Positions 18,207 through 27,537 of a DNA stretch of 64,000 nucleotides are shown here, one piece after another (position 1 is the stretch's first letter; the number at the start of each line of letters is the position of its first letter). A program made the position numbers and the translations under genes. The stretch spans positions 46,574 to 110,573 of the forward strand of contig NZ_MUNY01000046.1 in NCBI RefSeq assembly GCF_002002735.1, given 5' to 3'. The notes below the pieces were generated by a model, which was not told where the DNA came from, searched no databases, and saw only the letters and a program-made list of their open reading frames with translations. The stretch comes from Algoriphagus sp. A40 (lineage in GTDB: Bacteria > Bacteroidota > Bacteroidia > Cytophagales > Cyclobacteriaceae).

Positions 18207-18761
18207 GGTAATTGTGGTTTAGTGTGGATATTTGATGGGTTTTGGTCGGAGACTTTTTTTGCGGGTTTTTGGTATTGGTTTTCTCTTTTTTAGCTCATTG
18301 GTCTTTTATTTTATAGATGCGAAATTGTATTGAATGGTTGCAGGACTTATTTCTAAAATCGGGCCAGTTTTAGGAATTTATTCGATAAGATTTGTGAGAA
18401 AGTTTTGATTAAAATCAAAATACTGAAAATATGTTTTCACTTAATTGAAAAAATAGATTAATGTATTTTGAAAAAATTGAAATTTCGAAAAACACTATTT
18501 TACTATAAGAAAATTAAATTCCAGGCAGGCTAGCACTTCAAACAATTTTTAAAAAAGTGGAAAAGAGATTTTTTTCAGGGGTTGAAAGTTTTTTATCAGA
18601 ATTCTGGCAACCGGATGTTTTTCCTCTTTCAGGAAAGGCAAAACGGCTTTTGAGTTTACTTTTTTGTCCGAATCCCACATTCCGGTGGATGATTTGCGAC
18701 TGTAAAACGAAAAACCCGGCATTTTCATACCGGGTTTCCAAAGATTGTTTTCAATTAAACG
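18207..18761. other. AT-rich gene-free region
   Basis: 555 bases, strongly A+T-rich from 18290 to 18560, presumably the promoter region of the DUF6600 gene on the minus strand. Short frames here lack ribosome sites and family resemblance. It ends with the terminator at 18712-18737. Confidence 0.5.
18712..18737 (-). terminator. Intrinsic terminator after the 18762-19655 gene
   Basis: AAACCCGG (18712-18719) pairs exactly with CCGGGTTT (18730-18737). On the minus strand the stem is followed by TTCGTTTT. It lies 25 bases after the stop. Confidence 0.75.
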
Positions 18762-19655
18762 TCAATCACATTTTTCAGACTGACTGGCGTAGTGACGTTC
18801 CCCGTTGACGTAAAGCTCCTCATCGACAAATTTGAGGTTGGCCACAAAGGGAGCCAGGTCTTTTTTCTCAAAGGTCAGAGTTAAAGTTGCTTCGGAGTTT
18901 TTTCCCACTACAGTCCAGCTGCCTTTCATTCCGCCTTTATAATCCGGATTGGAATCCTTCATCATGCCTTGTTTGGAGATCTGAGCCCGGAATGTTCCAT
19001 CTTCACACAGGTTCACTTTGGTCTGCTGCTTGCCGCCGATAAATCCTTCGTAGGCGATCACCAGTTTTGCCGACAGGAATCCTTTCCAGTCAAAACCCTC
19101 GTAAGGGTCGATTTCTTTTGGAGTGGATAAAACGGCTGTTTTCAGCATCTCCAAAGCGGATTGAGAGGCCATTTCAGCATTTTCTTCCACAGAAATTACC
19201 AACACTGTGATGCAGGCATCACCGCATCGGGTAGCAGCAAATGCACGGTAGTTTTTTGGAGGAAGGTAATTCCCCGTGGCTTCAGCATGAGAGTAAAGCA
19301 AATCACCTTCGATGGTGGGATCGGTGGCCTTTAGCCGAACCGTCTCGGAAATGTCCACTCCGGCTTTCCAGGTTTCGGCAAGTTGTGCCAAGTCGACTTT
19401 TTCCCGGCCAAAAACAAAGATTTCGCCGAATGTGCCACTTGCGGAATTCAGCAGAAAAACCTCTGTTTCCCTTGGAAGGACACCAACCCAACCGACTGGG
19501 ATCTGTCCGCTGAACCCATATCGGGGAGCGTATATGGAATCTCCTGCATTGTACATTTTGCCTGGTTGGATCCGGTTTTTCAGGTTTTGTGAAAATAGAA
19601 CCTGAGAAAATGTCATCATCCCGAGTAATAATGCGAGCGAAAAAGAACGTGTCAT
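18762..19655 (-). CDS. Secreted protein of unknown function
   Basis: 297 residues with a clear signal peptide (MTRSFSLALLLGMMTFSQVLFSQN). The N-terminal half (YGFSGQIPVGWVGVLPRETEVFLLNS...) reads like a PsbP/surface-lipid type beta domain; the C-terminal third, about 205-297, is a repeated-strand block (KVNLCEDGTFRAQISKQGM...MKGSWTVVGKNSEATLTLTF) typical of lipocalin-like folds used to report secreted small domains. Four cysteines, two of them close together in TRCGDACITV. No recognised enzyme motif. Single-gene unit. Confidence 0.65.
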   Translation of the reverse strand: MTRSFSLALLLGMMTFSQVLFSQNLKNRIQPGKMYNAGDSIYAPRYGFSGQIPVGWVGVLPRETEVFLLNSASGTFGEIFVFGREKVDLAQLAETWKAGVDISETVRLKATDPTIEGDLLYSHAEATGNYLPPKNYRAFAATRCGDACITVLVISVEENAEMASQSALEMLKTAVLSTPKEIDPYEGFDWKGFLSAKLVIAYEGFIGGKQQTKVNLCEDGTFRAQISKQGMMKDSNPDYKGGMKGSWTVVGKNSEATLTLTFEKKDLAPFVANLKFVDEELYVNGERHYASQSEKCD

Positions 19656-19762
19656 AATCGTGTTGGTTTAGGCATTGATCAAGTTAACAGAAAGATTCAT
19701 GTGAAAAAACCTCGGAAAGTGAGGAGAAGTTTTTCCTAATGGCATAGGAATTAAGGCTTTGC

Positions 19763-20962
19763 TCAATACTTTCTTTTGAAAATACCAGAAAGGGGAACAG
19801 CAGATATTCCGTGAAGGAAAATGCTCAACAGGACTGTGAGCGTGATAATGCTGACCATCTGCTCTAGCCCCTCTATTCCCAACTGGATTATAGCCATCAG
19901 CATGTACAAAACAGAAGCAATCCCCCTTGGTCCAAACCAGCCGATAAATAGGGTGGTTTTGAGATCCAAACCCGATTTGATCAAACTAAGCGCTACAGGC
20001 ACCATACGGATTATGGTTAGACTCAGGACTGCATAAGCCAAGGCTCTCCAATCCCAAAGGTGGTAGGAGAACGGCACCAGGATAATTCCGAAAAGAAGAA
20101 AAATGAACAAAATCATAATCTGACTTCCAGCTTCCCCAAATTCCTTCATTCTCTCCCTCACCAGCTCATTGTGTGTGCCCAAAAGCATGCCTGCTACATA
20201 AGCAGCGATAAAGCCATTGCCTCCCATAAGCTCAGCCCCTGAAAATGACAAAACCGCAATTGCCACGGAACTAAGCATTTGATAGACTGTTGTCATCATT
20301 CCTTTGTTGAAGGCCCACTCCACCAGTTTTCCTCCTGCCCAGCCGATCAAACCGCCGATCAGAGGTCCGTAGATAAATTGCTTGGCAACAAATCCCATCC
20401 AATATTCCCCGTCAAACCCTTCTCCGGCCGAACCGGAAAGCAGTGCAATACATACCAAAATTGGAGGAAGACCAATTCCGTCGTTCAAACCGCTTTCCAC
20501 ATTGATGGTTTGTCTGATTCTACGGGGCACTTGATCGCCTGTCACCACCGCTTGTCCCAATGCCGCATCGGTCGGAGATAGGATAAAGGCCATCAGAATC
20601 AAGATCAAGGGCGGTATTTCAGGAAACATTGGAATAGCGACCAAGGAGCCAATGATCATCGTCAGTGGAAGACCGATCCCCAGAAGCCGTGTCGGTAATC
20701 CCCGATCCTTTCGCAAGCTTTTTAGGTCGATGGTTGATCCGTCAATAAACAAAACCAGGAGTAGGGTGAATTCCATCAGGGGCTTAACAGGCCCTGCTTT
20801 TGGGCCTTCCCTTAGGAGTTCCATGTCGAAAAAACTGACCATAAGACCGATGATGACAAAAATCATCGGAGCAGTGATGATCGAGTTTTCGGCTTTTTTG
20901 GAGAAAAAACCATAACCCAATATTAAAAGGGCCATGAAAACTACAATCGGGTGGTCATGCAT
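19763..20962 (-). CDS. CPA1-family Na+(K+)/H+ antiporter
   Basis: 399 residues with about eleven hydrophobic segments. The diagnostic cation-site motifs are present: LSPTDAALGQAVV (unwound helix) and ESGLNDGIGLPP (the ND motif of electroneutral CPA1/NhaP exchangers). A conserved arginine-bearing helix GWFGPRGIASVLYML is also there. It exchanges monovalent cations for protons at the inner membrane and serves pH or salt homeostasis. No C-terminal TrkA or cNMP domain is present, so regulation is not encoded in the protein. Confidence 0.9.
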   Translation of the reverse strand: MHDHPIVVFMALLILGYGFFSKKAENSIITAPMIFVIIGLMVSFFDMELLREGPKAGPVKPLMEFTLLLVLFIDGSTIDLKSLRKDRGLPTRLLGIGLPLTMIIGSLVAIPMFPEIPPLILILMAFILSPTDAALGQAVVTGDQVPRRIRQTINVESGLNDGIGLPPILVCIALLSGSAGEGFDGEYWMGFVAKQFIYGPLIGGLIGWAGGKLVEWAFNKGMMTTVYQMLSSVAIAVLSFSGAELMGGNGFIAAYVAGMLLGTHNELVRERMKEFGEAGSQIMILFIFLLFGIILVPFSYHLWDWRALAYAVLSLTIIRMVPVALSLIKSGLDLKTTLFIGWFGPRGIASVLYMLMAIIQLGIEGLEQMVSIITLTVLLSIFLHGISAVPLSGIFKRKY

Positions 20963-21067
20963 AAAGTATGGATTTGGTAAAAGTTAAATTTGAAGATAAA
21001 AAAATGAAATTTAAAAGCTCTTGACTTGCTGTGCTCAGCCAAAGCTAAACCACAGCCTTCTTTTGCC

Positions 21068-22072
21068 CTAGAAAATCCTCTGCTTTATCAATTTTCCCAT
21101 CACCCAATTTGCCCTCGCTCCGGTAACTCCTGTGCTGACGCAAGTGTCAGTTCCCAAGAGATCTTCTACAATTGATTGGATCAGGGGTAATTGGATGTGT
21201 TTGGGGAGTTGGACGTGGAAGTGAAAAGGCTCTTCTCCGTCGCGGATCAGGGTAAATTCTCCCTTTCCGAATGTGGCAAAGCGGATCTGCCCCTTGTCTC
21301 CGTCAATGACGATCTCATCGATCTCGGCAGAATGAGAAGTGCTAAAACACCAGTTGCCGGAACCAAGGACGCCACTCTCGAATGCAAAACTTCCGACTAC
21401 AATATCCTCGACTACATACGCCTTGGCCTGATTGGCTGAGAAACCGGAGGCATGTGTGATTTTTCCAAAAAAGAAATCCAACAGATCCAGTTGGTGGGAA
21501 GCCAGGTCATAGAAATACCCTCCTCCGGCGATTTCGGGAACAACACGCCAGTTGTTTTCCAATTTGGTGATGATCTCGGGTTCAACGATCTGGTTCATGT
21601 TGATGTGAACCGTTCGGACTTCGCCAATCTCGCCTTTATCGATAAGTTCTTTGATTTTCACAAAATGGGGCAAAGCCCGACGATAGTAAGCCACAAAAAG
21701 TGGAACTCCGGCCTTTTCGCAGATGTCGATCATTTCTAGGCATTCCGCATGATTTCGGGCCATGGGCTTTTCTACGTAGACAGGTTTTCCGGCAGCAGCT
21801 GCCATTTGAGTCAGTTCCAAATGGGCATTTGGAGGCGTGGCGATGTAGATCGCATTAACTTCAGGATCATTGATCAAGTCATAAGCTGAGGTGTACCATT
21901 TGGGAACTCCATGGCGCGTGGCGTAGTCCTGGACTTTGACCTCGTCCCGGCGCATCACGGCAACAAGTTTACTATGAGGCACATGGTTCATCGCAGGTGC
22001 GGACTTGACTTCACATACATTTCCAACACCCAAAATGCCCCAACGAACCTCAGAATCGGTAAATTTTTTCAT
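21068..22072 (-). CDS. Gfo/Idh/MocA-family NAD(P)-dependent oxidoreductase
   Basis: 334 residues from the start chosen (MKKFTDSEVRWGILGVGNVC). The Rossmann glycine loop is GILGVGNV (about residues 12-19); the family block YVEKPMARNHAEC (the EKP motif, with the catalytic Lys) is at about 95. The reading frame is open 36 codons further upstream but that part is translated low-complexity purine-rich DNA. Acts on sugars or related polyols; the substrate is not readable. A second family member of the Tat-exported kind is at 25682-27148. Confidence 0.9.
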   Translation of the reverse strand: MKKFTDSEVRWGILGVGNVCEVKSAPAMNHVPHSKLVAVMRRDEVKVQDYATRHGVPKWYTSAYDLINDPEVNAIYIATPPNAHLELTQMAAAAGKPVYVEKPMARNHAECLEMIDICEKAGVPLFVAYYRRALPHFVKIKELIDKGEIGEVRTVHINMNQIVEPEIITKLENNWRVVPEIAGGGYFYDLASHQLDLLDFFFGKITHASGFSANQAKAYVVEDIVVGSFAFESGVLGSGNWCFSTSHSAEIDEIVIDGDKGQIRFATFGKGEFTLIRDGEEPFHFHVQLPKHIQLPLIQSIVEDLLGTDTCVSTGVTGARANWVMGKLIKQRIF

Positions 22073-22082
22073 TTCGGAAAAT

Positions 22083-22160
22083 AGGGAAAGGGTTCGAAAG
22101 TTGAAAGGTTGGAAGGGTGAAAAGTTGTCGGGTTTGAAAGTTGAGAAAGTGGAAAATTGG
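22083..22160. repeat. Low-complexity purine-rich stretch
   Basis: Built from loosely repeated GAAAGTTGAAAGGTTGGAAG-like words. A similar stretch occurs at 40566-40625. Such runs are common in intergenic DNA of this group; no function can be assigned. Confidence 0.5.
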
Positions 22161-22185
22161 CAACCGATAACGTGACCCAAAAAAT

Positions 22186-22210
22186 AACCCCGATAAGGAA
22201 TACCGGGGTT
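22186..22210 (-). terminator. Intrinsic terminator after the haem-binding protein gene
   Basis: AACCCCG (22186-22192) pairs exactly with CGGGGTT (22204-22210). On the minus strand it is followed by ATTTTTTGGG. It lies 8 bases past the stop at 22218. Confidence 0.75.
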
Positions 22211-22217
22211 TGTAAGT

Positions 22218-22724
22218 TTATTCCGCTGGAGGAGCCCGCCTTTTCATCACCAGACTGTCGGCTGGATAGGTGGCGGCGAGCATGGCCATTTGGGCTTTAG
22301 CCCAATCGACAAGCACTTGTCGGTCCGAGTCTGAAAGATTTGCCTCAGGATGGAGTCCAAAGTAGGTGTAAGATTCCAAAGGCATTTCTTTTTCCTCAAC
22401 CATTTCAATTACCTCTTCAAATTTATGGTTTTGAACCGCAATAGGTAGTTTGGTGAAAGAGGAGAAGTTTAAATGTTCCTTTCCCTCGTTGACATGGTCA
22501 GCAAGAATGTATTTGACTGGCTGAACGTTTGAATACCAAGGATATCTAGTCAGGTTGGTGTGGCAATCGTTGCATGCTCCTTTGAGGATCATGGAGACAT
22601 TGTCCGGGACGTTGTAACTTTTCGTGACGTCAAATTCGGTGTCGTTGCTTTCGTTTTTCTCTGCAGGAATAAACTGGATGAGTACGAGCAGGACTACGAG
22701 ACCGATTGAGATTTTTTTGAGCAT
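22218..22724 (-). CDS. Haem-binding domain (Haem_bd) protein
   Basis: 168 residues. An N-terminal anchor (KISIGLVVLLVLIQFIPA) is followed by the haem-attachment motif CNDCHTNLTRYPWYSNVQP (CxxCH) and by EKEMPLESYTYFGLHPEANLSD, the Met-bearing block of the Haem_bd (PF14376) family. It is a small membrane-anchored periplasmic c-type haem protein; electron partner unknown. Its own terminator lies just downstream. Another CxxCH protein is at 47896-48510. Confidence 0.85.
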   Translation of the reverse strand: MLKKISIGLVVLLVLIQFIPAEKNESNDTEFDVTKSYNVPDNVSMILKGACNDCHTNLTRYPWYSNVQPVKYILADHVNEGKEHLNFSSFTKLPIAVQNHKFEEVIEMVEEKEMPLESYTYFGLHPEANLSDSDRQVLVDWAKAQMAMLAATYPADSLVMKRRAPPAE

Positions 22725-22963
22725 GGCTTGTATGATTTTATGGAAATTAGATTTAAAAATCTGAGTTTGGTTTAACTCAGGTTAAGCTTTTATTTTCTTG
22801 AATTTCAGACTTTTTTCCATATTTAATTCTTTTCCCAGCTTAAGATCCTCTTAAATATTTTTCAAGTTCAGCCTTTGGATTTGAATCCCATTACAAAAAA
22901 AATGGGTTTCTGACTTTGGGAGCAGCAGTCCAAATTTTTTGTTTTTAGACCAGTACATATTTG

Positions 22964-24004
22964 TTAAAACCGATCAATCATCACCATACCGTTTTCCCGA
23001 AAATCATCCATAGCGGGTAATTCCTCCACCGCTTCCGCCAAAGTGATTCTTCGACCGATGAGCTTCTGGGGAGCAAGTTTTCCGTCTTGAATCATTCGCA
23101 TCATTTCCGGATAGGCATGTGCCTGCATTCCGTGACTTCCCAGGATTTCAAGTTCTTTGGCAATGACCAGGTGCATCGGGATTTCCGGATTGGATTCTTT
23201 TCCCGCCATCAGTCCGACTTGGACGTGTTTACCTCTTTTTCTCAAACTGGCGACGGAATTGAAGCAGGTGATTTTACTTCCCAAAGCATCTACAGAAACA
23301 TGGGCACCGCCTTTGGTTAACTCCATGATTTCAGCCACCACATCTGAAGTTAGCTTTGCATTTATTCCGAATTGGGCTCCGGCGGCCTTTGCCAAAGCCA
23401 GTTTTTCATCTGAAATATCCACTGCAATAACTGTAGCACCAAAGGCCGCAGCAATCATGATTGCCGAAAGACCCACTCCGCCGCAACCATGCACGGCAAC
23501 CCATTTTCCTCCGCTGACTTTCCCTTGGGCAGCAATTGCCCGAAAAGATGTGGCAAATCGACAACCCAAACTGGCAGCGGTTTCAATGCTCATTTCCTCC
23601 GGGAGTCGGACCAGATTGGTTTCTGCCCGATCGATTGCAACAAATTCCGCAAAGGAACCCCAATGCGTAAATCCCGGCTGAAACTGGTCGTCGCAAATTT
23701 GCTGATTTCCGGAATGGCATGTCGGGCAAACTCCACAGGCGCAAACGAACGGGACAGTCACCCGGTCACCGGCTTTCCAGTTTTTCACACCTTTTCCCAC
23801 CTCGAGGATAACGCCGGCAAACTCATGTCCAGGAACATGAGGAAGTTGGATATCCGAATCATGACCCATCCAGCCATGCCAGTCACTTCTGCAAAGCCCA
23901 GTGGCTTTCACTTTTATGACGACTCCGTTTGGGGCAGGACTTGGATCAGGAACAGTTTGAATGGTTGGTTGTTGCTGAAAGGATTCAATGACTAGCGCTT
24001 TCAT
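22964..24004 (-). CDS. Zinc-dependent alcohol dehydrogenase
   Basis: 346 residues, medium-chain dehydrogenase/reductase. Catalytic zinc ligands are visible in [10 protein letters not shown] and GHEFAG; structural zinc cysteines in [17 protein letters not shown]; the NAD loop is [21 protein letters not shown] (in parts). Domain length and the four-Cys loop fit the ADH/threonine-dehydrogenase branch. Oxidises an alcohol with NAD(P). A monocistronic gene with about 180 bases to the divergently oriented 24189 gene. Confidence 0.9.
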   Translation of the reverse strand: MKALVIESFQQQPTIQTVPDPSPAPNGVVIKVKATGLCRSDWHGWMGHDSDIQLPHVPGHEFAGVILEVGKGVKNWKAGDRVTVPFVCACGVCPTCHSGNQQICDDQFQPGFTHWGSFAEFVAIDRAETNLVRLPEEMSIETAASLGCRFATSFRAIAAQGKVSGGKWVAVHGCGGVGLSAIMIAAAFGATVIAVDISDEKLALAKAAGAQFGINAKLTSDVVAEIMELTKGGAHVSVDALGSKITCFNSVASLRKRGKHVQVGLMAGKESNPEIPMHLVIAKELEILGSHGMQAHAYPEMMRMIQDGKLAPQKLIGRRITLAEAVEELPAMDDFRENGMVMIDRF

Positions 24005-24188
24005 TTGGGATTTTTAGAGTTCCTGAAATTTATAGAACTGTCTCGGGATATTCTTACTTATTGGGCCCCAAGATTGATTTCGAGAATTGGGAACTGCATA
24101 AAACTCCAGAAACAGGCATGGAGAAAGTGAATTCCTTCTGTCATGACTTGGACGAAAATCACAGCGCTGCTTATCTTTCGGCTCAATC

Positions 24189-25490
24189 ATGCTTTCGATG
24201 GATATCAGATTTTCCTTAGTCCTTCTTATGACCGCAGTTTGCGGCAATTTTTTGTTTGCTGGAGTAGACAGGCAAGCTCAAAATTCAATTGAAGTCCCGC
24301 TTGGTGGAAATACTTACCAAACCAAAGGGGGAAACAAGGAAGAAGTAAATGCAGATGGAATATTGTCCTGGAAAAATGCAGACAGCGAATTCAGTGTTTA
24401 TTTCAAGTCAATCGTTGCGAAAGAGATCAATCTGACGCTTGAACTTTTGCCACAGGAGGGTGCAGCAAGAATTTTAGTAAGTCTAAATGGCCAAACTCAT
24501 GAAGTCGAACTTAAGGCTGGAGATTCAGGGCTTATTGATGTTGGAAAGTTGAATTTAGTCTTCGGTTATAATGAAATCAAACTTCAAGGTTTGGAAAAAG
24601 CCGGATCAGACTTCGCGAATATCAAAAGTCTGAAAATCAGCCACGAGGGAGAATTAGCACTTGATTTTGTAAAAGACAATATCGACAACCGATTTTATTG
24701 GGGAAGGCGCGGGCCTTCGGTTCATTTGAGTTACACTCTTCCAAGCGAAGGAAACTTTAAGTGGTTTTACAATGAGATGACAGTTCCGACAGGAGAGGAT
24801 CCCGTTGGATCTTACTTTATGGCCAATGGTTTTGGGGAAGGATATTTTGGAATCCAGGTCAATTCTGAATCGGAGCGAAGGATTCTGTTTTCGGTTTGGA
24901 GTCCTTTTGCCACTGATAAACCCGGAGATATTCCCGAGGATCAAAAGATCAAACTTCTGAAAAAGGGAGCAGATGTGTACACCGGAGAATTTGGAAACGA
25001 GGGTTCGGGAGGACAGAGCTATCTGAGGTACAATTGGGTCGCTGGAAATACATACAAGTTTCTAAATTCGGTCGAGCCTGACGGAAAAGGCAACACGGTT
25101 TATACTGCATATTTCTTTGCTCCTGAACTGGGAGAATGGATGCTGATCGCGAGTTTTCTAAGACCGAAAACTGACAATTGGTATAAGAGACCCCATTCGT
25201 TTTTGGAGAATTTTATCCCCGAATCAGGTAACCTGGAGAGACGGGTTTTTTATGACAATCAATGGATGGCGGATTCTGCCGGGAATTGGATGGAACTAAC
25301 CGAGGCCAAGTTTACCGGAGATGATATTGCCAAGAGAGGCTATCGAAAAGACTTTGCCGGAGGCAGCGATACAGGAAAGTTCTTTCTGAAAAACGGAGGC
25401 TTTTTCAATGACGCCACCGAGCTACAAAGTATGCATCAAAGAACTGGAAAAGGGAAAGTTCCTCAGATTGATTTTGGAAAATTGAAGTAG
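24189..25490 (+). CDS. Secreted DUF5077/DUF3472 protein
   Basis: 433 residues with a signal peptide ending near NFLFAG; the start could be 24189 or the Met codon at 24198. Residues about 30-145 resemble DUF5077 (a carbohydrate-binding-like beta domain); the rest is DUF3472, recognised by RRGPSVHLSYTLP, FYNEMTVP, GYFGIQVNSESERRILFSVW and the YLRYNWVAGNTYKFL block. Found in Bacteroidota beside polysaccharide-use genes; enzymatic role not established. The two Gfo/Idh/MocA oxidoreductases nearby are a hint of a sugar context. Confidence 0.8.
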   Translation: MLSMDIRFSLVLLMTAVCGNFLFAGVDRQAQNSIEVPLGGNTYQTKGGNKEEVNADGILSWKNADSEFSVYFKSIVAKEINLTLELLPQEGAARILVSLNGQTHEVELKAGDSGLIDVGKLNLVFGYNEIKLQGLEKAGSDFANIKSLKISHEGELALDFVKDNIDNRFYWGRRGPSVHLSYTLPSEGNFKWFYNEMTVPTGEDPVGSYFMANGFGEGYFGIQVNSESERRILFSVWSPFATDKPGDIPEDQKIKLLKKGADVYTGEFGNEGSGGQSYLRYNWVAGNTYKFLNSVEPDGKGNTVYTAYFFAPELGEWMLIASFLRPKTDNWYKRPHSFLENFIPESGNLERRVFYDNQWMADSAGNWMELTEAKFTGDDIAKRGYRKDFAGGSDTGKFFLKNGGFFNDATELQSMHQRTGKGKVPQIDFGKLK

Positions 25491-25580
25491 AAATATCTGT
25501 CAACGGACTACAGACGACGGTCGACAGCTTGTGAATTTGGACTTCAAACCTCCTTATCCTAGGTAGGGATGAAAAGAAAA

Positions 25581-25606
25581 AACCGTGAGCGTTTCCACCC
25601 ACGGTT
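25581..25606 (-). terminator. Intrinsic terminator after the Tat oxidoreductase gene
   Basis: AACCGTG (25581-25587) pairs exactly with CACGGTT (25600-25606); minus-strand transcripts then read TTTTCTTTTC. Confidence 0.75.
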
Positions 25607-25635
25607 ATATCTATCAATTTTCGATTGCCTTCAGC

Positions 25636-25680
25636 TGCAAACTATAAACTGCCTACTGAAAACTGATCACTGACAACTGG
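25636..25680. repeat. Low-complexity CTGAAAACTG-type repeat
   Basis: A run of CTGCAAACTATAAACTGCC, TACTGAAAACTGATCACTGA words between the oxidoreductase stop and its terminator. This kind of degenerate microrepeat is widespread in intergenic DNA; no function is claimed. Confidence 0.45.
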
Positions 25681-25681
25681 A

Positions 25682-27148
25682 CTATACTTCGAAGCCTTTT
25701 CTGTAAGTTCTTGTCACAAACTGATTGGCTTCTTCCAGGTTGGTGATTCGCATGTTTTCTCCGTCCCACAGCAACTTGCGGCGACCGAAGAATTCATCTC
25801 TGCCTTGTGCATTTTGACGCTTGAGCATAAAGCTTCGGATTGCCAGGTTACCCATCAATACAGTCTCAGTGAAAGGACCTGCATAGTCGAAAGAGGATGT
25901 CAGACCTTTGTGCTCGGTAGAGCCGAAACCTGCTTTACAAGCATCCACCCACTTGCGCTGATGTCCGTATTCAGGTTCAGTGCCTTCGATCCGATCCGGA
26001 CCAAATTCCTGCGTGCCATCGTAGAGATACAGTTTAGGCATCAGAGGAGATGAATCATTGATATTATGAGAGATAATTCCCTTTTCACCGATCAGCAATA
26101 CGCCGTTAGCAGAGTTGTTACCTCCTAGTTCGTGATCTGCAGGAATGATATCTGGGTGAGAAGGACGAATACCGCCATCTGTCCAAGTCATTTCCAATGG
26201 CACCGGATTTTTTGCAGTCGGGCCGTAATGGAGTGTGATCGAAGATGAAGCAGGACAGCCTTCAGGATTATAGATTGCGCTTCCCAGTTTGGAGTATAGC
26301 GTGCCTACGGAGCATTCTGCATCGGTTGGATAGTGAAGTCCAAGTGTACGGAAAGGAATATCCATCAAGTGGCATCCTACGTCACCCAAAGCGCCTGTTC
26401 CGTAATCCCACCAACCTCTCCAGTTGAACGGATGAAGGTTTGGAGTAAACGGAATCTCAGGAGATGGGCCGAGCCAAAGATCCCAGGACAATGGATCTGG
26501 TTTTGCACCTGCTTCTGCGGCAGGAAATGTGCCTCCTTGTGGCCAAACCGGACGGTTGGTCCAGACTTGTACTTTGGAAACTTTTCCGATTTTGCCTTCA
26601 TTCATCCAGCCCTTGATCATGTCCATCAATGGGTTGGAAGCGCCTTGATTTCCCATCTGGGTCACGACCTTTTGGTCACGGGCCATTTGGGTCAGGATTC
26701 TGGCTTCACGGATGTTGTGAGTCATCGGCTTCTGCACATAGACGTGCTTGCCGCGTTCCATACAGAATTTGGCAGCAGGTCCGTGGACGTGATCCGGAGT
26801 TGAAATGGTCACCGCGTCGATGTCTTTTTCCTGTTCCAACATGATGCGATAGTCTGCATACTGCTTGGCATTAGGGAAGTTTTTGACCGATTCTTTGGCA
26901 GAACCAGCGAAGTCTACGTCGCAAAGCGCTACTACTCTTTCACGTCCGTTGACAGAGGCATTCAAGATATCGCTTCGGCCTTTTCCACCTGCACCGATAG
27001 CTGCCAGATTGAGTTGGTCAGAAGGAGCGGTATATCCTACGCCACCCAAGACATGCCTGGGGACGATGAAAAAAGAAGATGCAATCGCTGCATTTTTGAT
27101 AAAGTCTCTTCGGGTTTGCCCTGAAGAGTTTTGCTCGTGTTTTTTCAT
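25682..27148 (-). CDS. Tat-exported Gfo/Idh/MocA-family oxidoreductase
   Basis: 488 residues. The N-terminus has a twin-arginine signal (TRRDFIKNAAIASSFFIVPR) followed by the cofactor loop AAIGAGGKGRSDI and the KPMTHNIREAR block (the family's catalytic Lys). Export of such folded NAD(P)-bound enzymes by Tat is usual in Bacteroidota and Planctomycetota. The additional C-terminal region (WTDGGIRPSHPDIIPADHELG...) fits the larger secreted subfamily. Substrate probably a sugar derivative. Confidence 0.9.
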   Translation of the reverse strand: MKKHEQNSSGQTRRDFIKNAAIASSFFIVPRHVLGGVGYTAPSDQLNLAAIGAGGKGRSDILNASVNGRERVVALCDVDFAGSAKESVKNFPNAKQYADYRIMLEQEKDIDAVTISTPDHVHGPAAKFCMERGKHVYVQKPMTHNIREARILTQMARDQKVVTQMGNQGASNPLMDMIKGWMNEGKIGKVSKVQVWTNRPVWPQGGTFPAAEAGAKPDPLSWDLWLGPSPEIPFTPNLHPFNWRGWWDYGTGALGDVGCHLMDIPFRTLGLHYPTDAECSVGTLYSKLGSAIYNPEGCPASSSITLHYGPTAKNPVPLEMTWTDGGIRPSHPDIIPADHELGGNNSANGVLLIGEKGIISHNINDSSPLMPKLYLYDGTQEFGPDRIEGTEPEYGHQRKWVDACKAGFGSTEHKGLTSSFDYAGPFTETVLMGNLAIRSFMLKRQNAQGRDEFFGRRKLLWDGENMRITNLEEANQFVTRTYRKGFEV

Positions 27149-27537
27149 GGGCTATAGTAATTGAGGTTTAATGGTAATACAAAATGAGGATTAAAGTATC
27201 CTTTACTTAGTGGTTTTATATAAGGACTCTTTTTTTGGGATAAAAGACTATCAGTTTCCATAAGTTTTTTCCCCTACACCCAAGGACAGTCTTTCAATTT
27301 GATTTTGAAATTTTGCATAATCAAAAAAAAAATAGTCCAAATCGGTAAAAATTAAGAAATCGATTGCGGGTATGTAGCGAGTCGATTTTCGACATTTTTT
27401 GCGGTTTATCGAGAAAATCTAGCTGGATTTAGTCTAAATTGGTCTTTTTGTGATTTCTCTGAAATCAAAGGTTTCCTTTACTTTGAATAATATTTGCCAA
27501 AAATAAATTTTGCAATAGCCCTGAACAGCCCTATAAA
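27149..27537. other. Intergenic control region between the Tat oxidoreductase and pnt operon
   Basis: 388 bases between divergently transcribed genes, A+T-rich, with no repeats of the R1-R3 type and no convincing gene. It must carry promoters in both directions; I cannot pick a clear TAnnTTTG box with its upstream element for either. Confidence 0.4.

Noticed and set aside
22083..22160. CRISPR-like or phase-variable repeat
   Set aside because: The purine-rich words are irregular in length and spacing and lack spacers; simple low-complexity DNA.
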